A stretch of DNA of 64,000 nt from an uncultured Desulfobulbus sp. (lineage in GTDB: Bacteria > Desulfobacterota > Desulfobulbia > Desulfobulbales > Desulfobulbaceae). Positions within the stretch are counted from its first letter, which is position 1; the number at the start of each line of letters is the position of its first letter. The position numbers and the translations under genes were made by a program. Of the stretch, positions 27,603-36,355 are shown piece after piece. Below the pieces are notes generated by a model. The model ran no database searches. It saw nothing but the letters and a program-made list of their open reading frames with translations, and was not told the origin of the DNA. Location: the NCBI RefSeq assembly GCF_963664075.1, contig NZ_OY760916.1, forward strand, positions 3,431,001 through 3,495,000, in the 5' to 3' direction.

Positions 27603-28607
27603 ATGCACCCAAATACTCATAATGTAAACAGCCCCCACAAGTCCTCGTATTTATTTCGCTCATGGAGCTTAGTATTCCTTCTTCTCTTGTCCCCATTGCC
27701 ACAGCTCCAGGCTGCCCCACTGCGAATTATCTACACAAACGATACCATGGGGGAGCTTGAAGAGTGTGGCTGAGGGCACAATCGTTTGGGCGGTCTGTCC
27801 AAAAAAGCGTCTCTGGTTCGAGGACTCATGCGTGATCCCAATTACCCGACCTTGTTTGTTAGCAGTGGCAACATGCTGCTCAAAAAAAATATTAGCGCCA
27901 ATGAGCAAAATGCAGCGAAGATCGGGGCTCGGGCAATGGTACGGTCGTATCAGACAATGGGAGGCCGTTTTTTAGGGGTGGGAGCGCTTGATTTAGGTAC
28001 GGGCATTTCTTTGCTCTCTTCCCTCCATCACCCGCCCGAGTTCACGCTGCTCTCGGCAAATCTCTTGAATAGAAAAAGTCGTACCCTTCTATTTTCTCCC
28101 TACGCTACCCAAAAGGCGGGGAGTCTTCAAGTCGTCTTTATCGGACTTACGAACCATGAAACAAAGCCCCCTGATATGGAATTCAGTCTGCTTTCCTGGA
28201 GGGAAACCTTACCAAAATTACTTTTACAAGTTGAAAAAACAGCTGATATCCTGCTGCTGCTTTCAAATTATCCCATGGCAGAAAACCAGGCAATTGCACG
28301 CAGCTTTCCTGCCATCGATTGCATCTTCCAGTCAGGTCATGCGACTGGCAACAAAGCTCCAGTCACAATCGGCAATACATTAATCAGCCAAACCGATATT
28401 CGTGGAAAATATGTTGGTGTGCTGGATATTGAATGGAACGGACATAGAAGCTGGCAGAACAGGGAACGTGCGGATTCCATGAATGAAGACAACATCTTTA
28501 ACAATCGTTTCATCGCGTTAAAGAGCTCCATGCGTGAAGATCCATTGGTGACAACGATCGTTAAACAGGCTAAGCGGAGCATGGCAAAGGCCCAAGCAAC
28601 CCCTTAG
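27603..28607 (+). CDS. predicted selenoprotein, UshA/5'-nucleotidase-like exported protein (in-frame UGA = Sec57)
   Basis: 334 residues if UGA at 27771-27773 is read as selenocysteine. N-terminus: a signal peptide (hydrophobic SLVFLLLLSPLPQLQA, cleavage near residue 37), then LRIIYTNDTMGELEECG-U57-GHNRLGGLSKKASLVRG. The reading frame continues unbroken in the same phase for 278 codons after UGA, and the flanks fit a metallophosphatase-like family in which, as I recall it, the motif reads CGC followed by GGLARR; here the second Cys is Sec. A SECIS hairpin follows. Normal UshA is about 550 residues, so only the N-terminal domain is present. Metal-ligand positions look altered (NDTMG instead of NDxHG). 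No SelB, SelA or SelC gene is in the window. The start has AGG 12 bases upstream. Confidence 0.8.
27785..27803 (+). promoter_or_regulatory. bacterial SECIS hairpin downstream of UGA
   Basis: Bases 27785-27791 pair with 27797-27803 (seven pairs: three U-A, two G-C, one G-U and a closing C-G) around the five-base loop GGUCU at 27792-27796. Exactly 18 bases separate the UGA (27771-27773) from the loop. By my recollection of E. coli fdhF, its loop also contains GGUCU and starts 18 bases after UGA. The SelB-binding G and U are thus in the expected loop. The bulged U of the fdhF stem is not obvious; a G-U wobble occupies the upper stem. Confidence 0.82.
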
Positions 28608-28732
28608 AAATGGAACAGCGTTCACTTTTATAGGGTGAGAAAAACTGAGGTGCGAATAATTCTCGCTGCAAAGTGGTGAATGCTCACAAAGTCCGTGGGC
28701 TCTTGAAAGTTGTTACGGCTTTAGAAAAAAGA

Positions 28733-28758
28733 AAAGGCCGCCCAAAAGGGCGGCCTTT
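28733..28758. terminator. bidirectional intrinsic terminator
   Basis: An 11-base perfect stem (28733-28743 with 28748-28758), GC-rich in the middle with A/T ends, and a four-base AAAA loop. On the minus strand it is followed by a T-rich tract, so it ends ppaC transcripts; on the plus strand it ends the selenoprotein transcript with a weaker tract. Confidence 0.85.
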
Positions 28759-28801
28759 AATTATATATAAACTGAACTATATATAAAAAAACTGTCCGAT
28801 C

Positions 28802-29722
28802 TTAGCAGCCAAATGCTTTCTGCAGGTTCGGTACAGTTTGTTTCTTACGGCTCATCATACCGTCGATCCACATGCAATTGCCATCGAGTTTGGCACCAAA
28901 AGCACCTTCGATCAGGGCATCGTCATCAGAGATAACCATCAGGTCGGTACCTTCTTTAACAACGTCGGTCAGCATCAGCAGTACAGAGTGACGCTCAGAA
29001 CCTTTCTGCTCTTTCATGGCACCGTAGAGAGCCTCGCGCATATCGGCAACCTGATCCAGGGTAGCCAGCTCAAGCTGACCAACACCAACTTTCTTGCCAT
29101 TCATGTCGAAGTCTTTGTAGTCACGATGAAGCAGATCCATCGGAGGTACGCCAGCTACAGCGCTTTTTGCCTTCAGCATTTCCATGAACAGACCATCGGT
29201 GTCTTTTACACCAGAAATCTCAGACAGCTCAGCAACGGCTTTTTTATCAGCCTCGGTGCAGGTCGGGGATTTGAAGTTTACGGTATCGCTGAGGATAGCA
29301 GCCATCATCAGACCAGCAACTTTCGGGTCTACGGCAATGCCTTCCATATCGTAGAGGGTTTTGAGAACGGTACCGGTACAGCCAACAGGCATGGCACAGA
29401 AAAAGATCGGCTGATTGGTGGTTACATCACCGATTTTGTGATGGTCAACAACGGCAACAACCTCGCCAGCGGAGAGATTGTCAGGAGCCTGAGCCAGATC
29501 GCTGTGGTCAACCAGAGCAAGCTGTTTGCCGGTAGCGTCGGTCAGAATCTCAGGGGTGGCAAAACCGAACTGCTTCAATACCATCTCGGACTCAGGATTC
29601 AATCCACCAGCAACGGCGGCAACATAATCCTCGCCTTTTGCTTTCATCAACTCAGCATAAGCGATTGCAGAGGTTACAGAATCGGTATCCGGACTTTTGT
29701 GGCCAATAACATAAACAGACAT
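28802..29722 (-). CDS. ppaC: manganese-dependent inorganic pyrophosphatase (family II, DHH)
   Basis: 306 residues. N-terminal DHH domain: GHKSPDTDSVTSAIAYA (metal ligands H8, D12, D14), VDHSDLAQ, the VDHHKIGD motif and AAILSDTVNFKSPT; C-terminal DHHA2 domain ends in SRKKQTVPNLQKAF with the substrate-binding SRK. It hydrolyses PPi to 2 Pi in the cytoplasm. Family II enzymes are common in sulfate reducers, where PPi from ATP sulfurylase must be removed. Codon use is strongly biased, as expected of a highly expressed gene. Flanked by strong terminators, so monocistronic. Confidence 0.95.
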   Translation of the reverse strand: MSVYVIGHKSPDTDSVTSAIAYAELMKAKGEDYVAAVAGGLNPESEMVLKQFGFATPEILTDATGKQLALVDHSDLAQAPDNLSAGEVVAVVDHHKIGDVTTNQPIFFCAMPVGCTGTVLKTLYDMEGIAVDPKVAGLMMAAILSDTVNFKSPTCTEADKKAVAELSEISGVKDTDGLFMEMLKAKSAVAGVPPMDLLHRDYKDFDMNGKKVGVGQLELATLDQVADMREALYGAMKEQKGSERHSVLLMLTDVVKEGTDLMVISDDDALIEGAFGAKLDGNCMWIDGMMSRKKQTVPNLQKAFGC

Positions 29723-29900
29723 AGCGTATTACCTCCCAGAACATGATAAATGACACATTGTGTATGTGCGCTTCTCTTCCATCTCGGCCTCAGAACGGGC
29801 CGGAAACAATAAAATTGATCGACCTTATAATGTAAATTTATAAGCGTCAAGAAGAAAAAAAGAGGAGAGCGAAGAAGGTCCAGCTCTTTCAAAAAAAACA

Positions 29901-29925
29901 AGGGGATCGACAGCATCGATCCCCT
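29901..29925. terminator. bidirectional intrinsic terminator
   Basis: A ten-base perfect stem (29901-29910 AGGGGATCGA with 29916-29925) and a five-base loop. A TGTTTTTTTT tract follows on the minus strand and GATTTTTT on the plus strand. It lies 29 bases after the stop of the Bax-inhibitor-1 gene and ends that transcript. Confidence 0.88.
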
Positions 29926-29954
29926 GATTTTTTAGCAGGAAAATGAAGGGCGGT

Positions 29955-30668
29955 TCAGTCTCTGCTGCCGCCGAAAAAACGAAGAAGCATCAAAAAGAGG
30001 TTGATGAAGTCGAGATAGAGCGCAAGCGCACCGATGATCGCCCCCTTACGCACAGCCCCTTCTCCCTGCTGCATGATCCCCTCTTCACCGATGTTTTTGA
30101 TTTTCTGCACATCATAGGCGGTCAGACCGGTAAAGACAAGCACACCAATGGCAGAGATCGCCCAGTAGACGGCAGGACTTTTCAAAAAGATATTGACCAC
30201 GGAAGCAAGGAGAATCCCGATAAGCCCCATAAACATAAAAGAGCCCACACCGGAAAGATCCCGTTTGGTGACCATGCCATAGACAGCCATGGCAGCAAAC
30301 ATCCCTGCGGTCACCAGAAAAGTCGCTGCAATCGAGGCCTTGGTGTAGGCCAGAAATATGGTGGAAAGGGTCACTCCGTTCAGCAGCGAGTAGCCGAGAA
30401 AGAGTCCCGTGGCTGTTGCCGGCTGAATTTTTTCAATACGGGCGGACAGAAAAAAGACCATGCCCAATTCCACCAAGAGAAGGATCATAAAAACCGGACT
30501 GGCGATCAGTGACTGCACCATGCCGGACTGGCCCAGAAAAAAAGCCACAACACCGGTGATTCCAAGGCCTATTGCCATCCAATTGAAGACCTTGGCCAAA
30601 AAAATGGTCGAAGCTTCCTGGCGGGCCTGTGCGCGCGTTACTTCACGCGTTCCTATATGAGATTGCAT
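29955..30668 (-). CDS. Bax inhibitor-1/YccA-family membrane protein
   Basis: 237 residues with seven predicted membrane helices and family signatures: FLAKVFNWMAIGLGITGVVA, FFLSARIEKIQPATATGLFLGYSLLNGVTLS, and LTAYDVQKIKNIG followed by GALALYLDFINLFLMLLRFFG. Bacterial members (YbhL, YccA, BsYetJ) sit in the inner membrane; BsYetJ is a pH-sensitive calcium leak and YccA modulates FtsH. Function here is unproven. Own transcript, ended by the terminator at 29901. Confidence 0.9.
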   Translation of the reverse strand: MQSHIGTREVTRAQARQEASTIFLAKVFNWMAIGLGITGVVAFFLGQSGMVQSLIASPVFMILLLVELGMVFFLSARIEKIQPATATGLFLGYSLLNGVTLSTIFLAYTKASIAATFLVTAGMFAAMAVYGMVTKRDLSGVGSFMFMGLIGILLASVVNIFLKSPAVYWAISAIGVLVFTGLTAYDVQKIKNIGEEGIMQQGEGAVRKGAIIGALALYLDFINLFLMLLRFFGGSRD

Positions 30669-31258
30669 ATTGGTTATTCCTCCATATTCGTGGTTGAAAA
30701 ATCATCAGCGTGCCAGAGCGCGTAAGCAAAGACATAAGGGAGTCTTGAATAATTAGATTTTTCGATCAAGATCAAGGCATGCGAAAAATTTTACCGCAGG
30801 CATATAGCTAATATTACGAGGATAAAATTTTGAGCATAACGCCGAGATTGGAAGAAAAAGCAATTATTCAAGATTCCCATAAGCGTCTTAAGCCCGCAGG
30901 CTCCGACACAGCCTCAAATACGTTTGTTGTATTCGTCCTTGCAGATACCGTGTTCTCTCATTGTGCCCGAAATATTAACCATTCACCAGCTAAAGGCAAG
31001 AAATCTCGATAATTGCTCTCTTCGATTACGCCATAGCCCAAGAGGTATCTCTGGCTTTCCTCTGAAACTCCCCTTAAGATATAGAAAAATCCTTTTCAAG
31101 CCAACGGAATGTTCCACATTTCCTATTTGCCGCTTTTTACCAGCCTGTGCTAAATATCTGTTTTTTCCTTCAACCTGAAACCGCGAGTATTCTTCCGTGC
31201 CCAGCCGCCGTCACGGATTCAGGTTCAATTGAAGTAGCTTTGAATACGGAGAGTGTAT
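30669..31258. other. divergent intergenic region without a gene
   Basis: About 590 bases between the Bax-inhibitor-1 gene and the double-cubane protein gene. Short reading frames at 30830-31012 and 30924-31178 have no domain or ribosome binding site and are not called. One copy of the dispersed 13-mer lies at 31211. Promoters for both directions must be here; I do not see an RNA gene. Confidence 0.45.
31211..31223 (-). repeat. dispersed intergenic 13-mer, copy 2
   Basis: TCACGGATTCAGG, the reverse complement of the copy at 27394 and equal to the right arm of the hairpin at 58750-58762. It lies 36-48 bases upstream of the double-cubane gene start, a position compatible with an operator or leader element. 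Confidence 0.55.
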
Positions 31259-32536
31259 ATGACAACAGCAGCCTATAAGGAAATGTGGGAGCAACTCAAC
31301 CTGGACATTCCGGCCCACGATGGACTCCTTGCTGTGCTTGGAAAATTTTACAACGATATCTACCTTTCCCAGGATGGACGCCTCCAGGGAATGGAATATC
31401 TGGATTTTGTCCTCAGCGAGGTTCATGGCCTTCGCATCAAGGAACTGCAGGATGCAAAGGCTGAAGGCCGCAAGATTGTCGGCACCTTTTGCGTGTTCGT
31501 CCCCGAGGAGCTGACCCTGGCAGCCGGGGCGGTTCATGTAGGCCTCTGTTCAGGAGCAGAGGTTGGCTCGGACAAGGCAGAGCAGCTTGTTCCCCGCAAC
31601 ACCTGCGCCCTGATCAAATCTTTCATCGGCTTCAAGCTGGCCCGGCTCTGCCCCTTTACCGAGTCCTGCGACCTGGTCATCGGCGAAACCACCTGTGATG
31701 GTAAGAAAAAAGCCTACGAGGCCTTTGCCGAACATGTGAACCTGGAGGTTTTGGAGGTTCCCCAGCGAAAAACAGCCAGTGACCGCGCTCTCTGGAAAAG
31801 TGAAGTCCTTCGCTATAAATCGGTTTTGGAAGAACTCACCGGCAACACCATCACCGAAGAAAAGCTGCAGGCAGCAATCAAACTGGTCAACGAAAAACGG
31901 TTGGCTCTGCAGCGCCTCAACCGCCTTCGCCAGGCCGATCCTGCCCCGATCTCCGGCCGTGATGCCCTGCTGATCAATCAGGTTTCCATGTACGACGATC
32001 CGGTTCGTTTCACCCAAAGTATCAACACCCTGTGCGATCAGATCGAAGAGCGTATCGCAGCCGGAGAAGGCATCACCCCTGCCGGCACACCGCGTTTGCT
32101 GCTCAGTGGGTGTCCCATGGCCGTACCCAACTGGAAACTGCCCTTCATCGTCGAGAGCAGTGGAGCGGTTATCGTGGGTGAAGAATCCTGCATCGGCTCC
32201 CGGAACACCCGGGATCTGGTCAGTGAAGAGGCGACCACCATGGAAGGCATTATCGATGCGCTGGTGGATCGTTACCTGCAAATCGACTGCGCCTGTTTTA
32301 CCCCCAACGATGAACGCCAGGACAACCTGAAAACCATGGTCAATGATCTCAAAGCTGACGGCGTTCTCCATTACAACCTGATGTTCTGTCAACCCTATGA
32401 GCACGAGGCCATGAAAACTGAAAAGACCATGCAAGAAGCTCAGGTCCCGGTCCTTTCCATCTCCACCGATTACAGCATGGAAGATGTAGAACAGCTGAAA
32501 ACTCGCATTGAGGCCTTTATCGAGATGGTGCGTTAA
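31259..32536 (+). CDS. 2-hydroxyacyl-CoA dehydratase-like double-cubane cluster protein (YjiM/DCCP)
   Basis: 425 residues of the BcrB/HgdB/YjiM family. Cysteines are rich and conserved: C78 in GTFCVF, C97, C116 in RNTCALIKSF, C131, C137 and C146 in the first half, then LSGCPMA, EESCIGSRN and CACF in the second. The closest characterised relatives are double-cubane cluster proteins, which hold an [8Fe-9S] cluster and reduce small substrates such as acetylene or azide when driven by an ATP-dependent reductase. The next gene encodes that partner three bases downstream. GGAG five to seven bases upstream supports ATG 31259. A true dehydratase is less likely because only one large subunit is present. 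Confidence 0.85.
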   Translation: MTTAAYKEMWEQLNLDIPAHDGLLAVLGKFYNDIYLSQDGRLQGMEYLDFVLSEVHGLRIKELQDAKAEGRKIVGTFCVFVPEELTLAAGAVHVGLCSGAEVGSDKAEQLVPRNTCALIKSFIGFKLARLCPFTESCDLVIGETTCDGKKKAYEAFAEHVNLEVLEVPQRKTASDRALWKSEVLRYKSVLEELTGNTITEEKLQAAIKLVNEKRLALQRLNRLRQADPAPISGRDALLINQVSMYDDPVRFTQSINTLCDQIEERIAAGEGITPAGTPRLLLSGCPMAVPNWKLPFIVESSGAVIVGEESCIGSRNTRDLVSEEATTMEGIIDALVDRYLQIDCACFTPNDERQDNLKTMVNDLKADGVLHYNLMFCQPYEHEAMKTEKTMQEAQVPVLSISTDYSMEDVEQLKTRIEAFIEMVR

Positions 32537-32539
32537 ACC

Positions 32540-33295
32540 ATGGCCCTCTACGGCGGCATAGATATCGGATCGCGTTCCATTGAACTGGTGGTGCGCGATC
32601 CGCACCAGATCATCAGTCGCAAAAAAACGGCGACGACCTTTGATCCCCTGAGCCAGATTCGCTCACTGACCGAAGGCCTCGTCTTTGAAAAGCTGGTTGC
32701 AACGGGATATGGCCGAGGCCTGGTGGAAGAGGCGGGTCTCTGCCCCTGCGTGGAGACCATCACCGAAATAAAAGCCTACGGCCTGGGGGCCCATGATCTT
32801 TGCCCTGAGGCACAGACCGTACTCGATATCGGCGGGCAGGACACCAAAGCCATCGCCCTGATGGGCAGCAAAATTGCAAAATTCGAGATGAATGACCGCT
32901 GCGCTGCTGGAACTGGAAAATTTCTTGAGCACCTGGCCACGGTGTTCCAGATCCCCCTGGAAGAATTTGGCCATTATGCGCTTGAAGGCACCCAGCGTCT
33001 TGAAATCAACGCCATGTGTACGGTCTTTGCCGAGACCGAGGCCATAAGCCTCATGGCCCGGGGGAAAAATCCTCGCGACATTGCTCTGGGGTTACATAAC
33101 TCCATCGTCAAGCGGACCATGACCATGCTCACCCGCATCGGTTTACAAGGGCCCCTGCTCTTTGCTGGCGGTGTCGCCAATAACCCCTGCGTGGTCCAGC
33201 TCTTGACAGAAACACTTGGATCAGCGCCGCTTATCCCCAAAGAGCCAGACATGGTCGGGGCCCATGGCGCTGCCTTGCATGCTATCAGGGAATAA
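32540..33295 (+). CDS. ATP-dependent activator/reductase of the double-cubane protein (BcrA/HgdC/YjiL)
   Basis: 251 residues of the ASKHA-fold BadF/BadG/BcrA family. Motifs: YGGIDIGSRSIELVV (phosphate 1), VLDIGGQDTKAIAL, NDRCAAGTGKFLEH and LFAGGVANNP (adenosine). The cysteines in NDRCAAGTG and AMCTVFAETE match the ligands of the single [4Fe-4S] cluster bridging the homodimer. ATP hydrolysis drives one electron at very low potential into the partner encoded just upstream (three-base gap). This pair corresponds to yjiM-yjiL. Confidence 0.88.
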   Translation: MALYGGIDIGSRSIELVVRDPHQIISRKKTATTFDPLSQIRSLTEGLVFEKLVATGYGRGLVEEAGLCPCVETITEIKAYGLGAHDLCPEAQTVLDIGGQDTKAIALMGSKIAKFEMNDRCAAGTGKFLEHLATVFQIPLEEFGHYALEGTQRLEINAMCTVFAETEAISLMARGKNPRDIALGLHNSIVKRTMTMLTRIGLQGPLLFAGGVANNPCVVQLLTETLGSAPLIPKEPDMVGAHGAALHAIRE

Positions 33296-33421
33296 GGGGA
33301 GCTATTTTTGCTTAACGCTAAGGAGCTGAGCTGGTATACAAGGCTAATTTTATCCTCCCAGTTCCGGGGCTGCACACAAGCCTCCGACTGAAAATAACCC
33401 GTAGACTTTGGAACAAGAGCA

Positions 33422-33682
33422 ATGCCCACTATCGAAAACAAGACCCTTCTCATCGACCAAGAAACGAGCAAACTGCAAGCTTTTCGCCTGGAAGACACCT
33501 CCCGAGCACCGGTCATAATTCTGTATGTTGATGACAAACAGGCCGAGCTGATCCCGCTTAATCCTGACCAGGAGCCCCCCACCATGGTCAAATCAGCAAA
33601 CATGGAGAGCGAAATACAGGTCATCACCTACAAAGAGATCAACTCCTTCATGATGCAGGGGGAGCCTAAAAAAGAAGACTGA
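33422..33682 (+). CDS. small hypothetical protein
   Basis: 86 residues, acidic, beginning MPTIENKTLLID. No known domain, signal peptide or membrane segment. A strand pattern (APVIILYVDD, SEIQVITYKEI) suggests a small alpha/beta or beta fold. It begins 126 bases after the reductase gene and ends before a terminator shared with the min genes. It might belong to the double-cubane transcript; no function is proposed. Confidence 0.5.
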   Translation: MPTIENKTLLIDQETSKLQAFRLEDTSRAPVIILYVDDKQAELIPLNPDQEPPTMVKSANMESEIQVITYKEINSFMMQGEPKKED

Positions 33683-33721
33683 TTCTCTGCTGAGTAACCA
33701 CAGCAAAGAATACAAAAAGCT

Positions 33722-33752
33722 CAGGGACCTTTGAAGCACTCGAAGGTCCCTG
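33722..33752. terminator. intrinsic terminator of the min operon
   Basis: Perfect ten-base stem CAGGGACCTT (33722-33731) with 33743-33752 and an 11-base loop. On the minus strand an AGCTTTTTG tract follows, so it ends minE transcripts 34 bases after the stop. On the plus strand the T tract is missing. Confidence 0.75.
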
Positions 33753-33785
33753 CAAAAACGGAAGGTTGTGTTGTCTGCGCGAAGA

Positions 33786-34043
33786 CTACTTTCCTGGATC
33801 TGCCAGAGAGATGTTGAGTTCAAGCACTTCAAAATCGCCCTGCTTATCCACTGAAAGCTTAACCTGCTCTTCACTGATCTGGATGTACTTTCGTACAACT
33901 TCCAAAATATCACTCTGCAACTGTGGCAGAAAATCAGGAGTGGAGGCCGGTCGCCGCTCATGGGCAACGATAATCTGCAACCGTTCTTTGGCTACGGATG
34001 CAGAGCTGCTCTTTTTTGATTTAAAAAAGTCAAAAAAATTCAT
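33786..34043 (-). CDS. minE: cell division topological specificity factor MinE
   Basis: 85 residues. N-terminal membrane-targeting helix [11 protein letters not shown], MinD-interacting strand [13 protein letters not shown], and the C-terminal dimer domain with [16 protein letters not shown] and VLELNISL. MinE drives MinD off the membrane and creates pole-to-pole oscillation. It follows minD by four bases; gene order is minC-minD-minE as in other Gram-negatives. Confidence 0.95.
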   Translation of the reverse strand: MNFFDFFKSKKSSSASVAKERLQIIVAHERRPASTPDFLPQLQSDILEVVRKYIQISEEQVKLSVDKQGDFEVLELNISLADPGK

Positions 34044-34047
34044 GGCA

Positions 34048-34857
34048 TCAGGATCCAAAGAATCGGGAAAAGAAACCCTTTTTCTGTACGTCAAGGAAGC
34101 GGTATGGCACTTCCTCGCCCAGGAACCGGTCCACAATATCAAAATAGGCGGTACCGGCATCGCAGTCTTCGGCCATGGTTACGGGAATACCCGAGTTTGA
34201 GGCAGCCAGGACCAACTTGGACTCCGGCACGGCTCCCAGAAAGGGTATTGCCAGAATCTCACAAACATCCTCAGCGCTGAGCATATCCCCCCCGTCAACA
34301 CGGTCAGGATCATAGCGGGTAATAACCAGGTGGACATTCACCGGATCTTCTCCCGCTTCAGCACGTTTGGTCTTACTGGCTAGCATGCCGATGATGCGAT
34401 CTGAGTCACGCACAGAAGAGATCTCGGGGTTGGTCACCACCAGGGCCTCATCTGCGAAGTGCATTGCCGTCATTGCACCCTTTTCAATACCTGCGGGTGA
34501 ATCACAGATGATATACTCAAAGCTCTCTCGCAGCTGCTCGATCACCTTGCCAACGCCTTCCAGCGTCAAGGCATCCTTATCTCTGGTCTGTGAGGCAGGC
34601 AGGATATACAAATTCCCGACCCGTTTATCCTTTATCAGCGCCTGATTCAGTGAACCTTCGCCATGGATAACATTTAACAGGTCGTAGACGACCCGCCTCT
34701 CGCAGCCCATAATCAGATCGAGGTTGCGCAGACCGACATCGAAATCAATTACGACCGTCTTGTATCCTCTTACCGCCAGTGCTGCGGCAACGGCCGCACT
34801 GGTGGTGGTTTTGCCCACACCGCCCTTTCCGGACGTCACGACGACGACTTTAGACAA
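34048..34857 (-). CDS. minD: septum-site determining ATPase MinD
   Basis: 269 residues; deviant Walker A KGGVGKTT at residues 11-18, [35 protein letters not shown] (Walker B region), and a C-terminal amphipathic helix for membrane binding ([11 protein letters not shown]). The start is TTG at 34857: it gives [13 protein letters not shown] as in other MinD proteins and has a strong GGAGGGA eight bases upstream. An ATG at 34920 would add 21 non-conserved residues and lacks such a site. It positions the division septum together with MinC and MinE. Confidence 0.95.
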   Translation of the reverse strand: MSKVVVVTSGKGGVGKTTTSAAVAAALAVRGYKTVVIDFDVGLRNLDLIMGCERRVVYDLLNVIHGEGSLNQALIKDKRVGNLYILPASQTRDKDALTLEGVGKVIEQLRESFEYIICDSPAGIEKGAMTAMHFADEALVVTNPEISSVRDSDRIIGMLASKTKRAEAGEDPVNVHLVITRYDPDRVDGGDMLSAEDVCEILAIPFLGAVPESKLVLAASNSGIPVTMAEDCDAGTAYFDIVDRFLGEEVPYRFLDVQKKGFFSRFFGS

Positions 34858-35003
34858 CTTCGTCCCTCCTATTTTCGTTAGATAGTGCCTCTTCAGGGGG
34901 CTTACAGGCCACCATTTCAAACGCAGGCGCTCGACGCCATTGCAAGCAAGTCCGCGAAATGCGGAAACATTGAGCTACTCTTTACAGACGATCACGATAA
35001 AAA

Positions 35004-35816
35004 CTACCCGCGCTGGGGCTCAAAGGCCCCTAGTACGTCAAAATCCAAACCATTCTCGCCTCGACTGATCATCACGGTGTGATTAATCACTTGTGATTCA
35101 AGAGAGTCGTTGACCACATAGGCATCGGTTACTGCCACCAACTCTGGATTGCACTGCAGACAAAAGACACGAGCATCCGCGTTACCATGTACACCGGCCA
35201 TGGCCCGACCACGCAATGCTCCATAGACATGAATATTTCCACTGGCGACGACCTCAGCTCCGGCATTAACCGAGGCCATAATGATCAGGTCTCCGTCGTG
35301 GGCAACGACCTGCTGCCCGGAACGCACAGGCTGCTTGATAACCATGGTCGGCACAGACATATTTTCGATCTTCTGCTCGGGTACCAGCTCTGGTTCTGCA
35401 ACGGACTCTGGTACCACCACAGGGTCAGGAACAGGCTCGATAACCTTTTCCTCTTCCTGGGGCGTCACATGTTTCTCCCGGGTTGCCGGAGGCAGCACTC
35501 CCAGACCGGCATCGAGCACACGTTGTGCGACAGTCTCGACGGCAGCTCGCACGCCCACTGGAACCAGGCCCAGCCCTCGTAGAAAGGTGGTCAGTACCAG
35601 AAAATCCAGCTGTAACTGCGCGCCTTCAGACACCGCTTTCAGATCAATGAGTATTGGGGCGTTATTGAAAAAGGAGCGTGCAGGACCAATCTTCTTTTTT
35701 AACTGCGGGTAGAGCAAATCTGGATTGGTTTCTTTAACATAAAGCACCATTACGGTGAGCACACTGCCCTTGAGTTCAAACACTGAGGCTTCGCCAGGGG
35801 AATCGCTTAGTTTCAT
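35004..35816 (-). CDS. minC: septum-site inhibitor MinC
   Basis: 270 residues: MinC_N domain at about 5-100, a proline/glutamate-rich linker at about 118-150 (repeated VP and EP), and the MinC_C beta helix (VRSGQQVVAHDGDLIIMASVNAGAEVVASGNIHVYGALRGRAMAG) at about 160-265. It inhibits FtsZ polymerisation and is recruited by MinD. The linker is longer than in E. coli MinC (231 residues). A 146-base gap separates it from minD. Confidence 0.93.
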   Translation of the reverse strand: MKLSDSPGEASVFELKGSVLTVMVLYVKETNPDLLYPQLKKKIGPARSFFNNAPILIDLKAVSEGAQLQLDFLVLTTFLRGLGLVPVGVRAAVETVAQRVLDAGLGVLPPATREKHVTPQEEEKVIEPVPDPVVVPESVAEPELVPEQKIENMSVPTMVIKQPVRSGQQVVAHDGDLIIMASVNAGAEVVASGNIHVYGALRGRAMAGVHGNADARVFCLQCNPELVAVTDAYVVNDSLESQVINHTVMISRGENGLDFDVLGAFEPQRG

Positions 35817-35850
35817 GAATCACAATCAGTAAAGGAGATCTTAAAAGCGC

Positions 35851-36039
35851 ATGTATACCTATTCACACTACAAATCTCAAGGATACTCTGCACAACACCT
35901 TGAGAATAAAACTGTATTCGTGGCCCACCCGCCCTCACAAATTCAGTTTGTATTCAAAGTGGTACCGAACCCTCCCCCTGCTGTCAAGCCCAAGAAAAAA
36001 CCTAAGGCCAAAAGCTTCACAAAAGGCCCTCAATTTTAA
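35851..36039 (+). CDS. possible small hypothetical protein
   Basis: 62 residues starting MYTYSHYKSQGYSAQ and ending with a basic, proline-rich tail (PPPAVKPKKKPKAKS). AAAGGAG is present but 14-16 bases upstream, which is far. No homology recognised. It is divergent from minC by 34 bases. It could be spurious. Confidence 0.3.
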   Translation: MYTYSHYKSQGYSAQHLENKTVFVAHPPSQIQFVFKVVPNPPPAVKPKKKPKAKSFTKGPQF

Positions 36040-36355
36040 CATTGAAAAAAAACCTGGATGTCAATCATCAGAAGGGCTTGAAGCAGGTTCAATACGTAGA
36101 GTTATCTTCTCCATCGTCATGCTTCTTATGATACTCCGTTCTTCAAGACTCTTTCTCGCAGAAATTCAGTAAAAGAAATTTGGTTTCTCGCACAATTTTC
36201 GTGGTAAACTAAAGACACTTCAATGAGATCGGAGCCATCTCTAGGCTCTTTTAATCCCATTGGGCATCAGCTATTAACAGACGCGACCGCATCTCAGGTT
36301 CTCTTTGTCATCTTCTGCAAACCGGGCAGGATTGATCTTAACAAGGAGTCTTCCC

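Noticed and set aside
28838..29746. 302-codon reading frame antisense to ppaC
   Set aside because: It mirrors the strongly biased ppaC coding sequence, has no known domain, and ppaC is unmistakable.
30830..31178. two short reading frames in the gap before the double-cubane gene
   Set aside because: Low-complexity translations, no start signals, no family.
31550..32605. 351-codon reading frame antisense to the double-cubane gene
   Set aside because: Shadow frame; the plus-strand protein has all family motifs and the correct neighbour.
32974..33627. 217-codon minus-strand reading frame
   Set aside because: Antisense to the reductase gene and the small gene; serine/methionine-rich with no domain.
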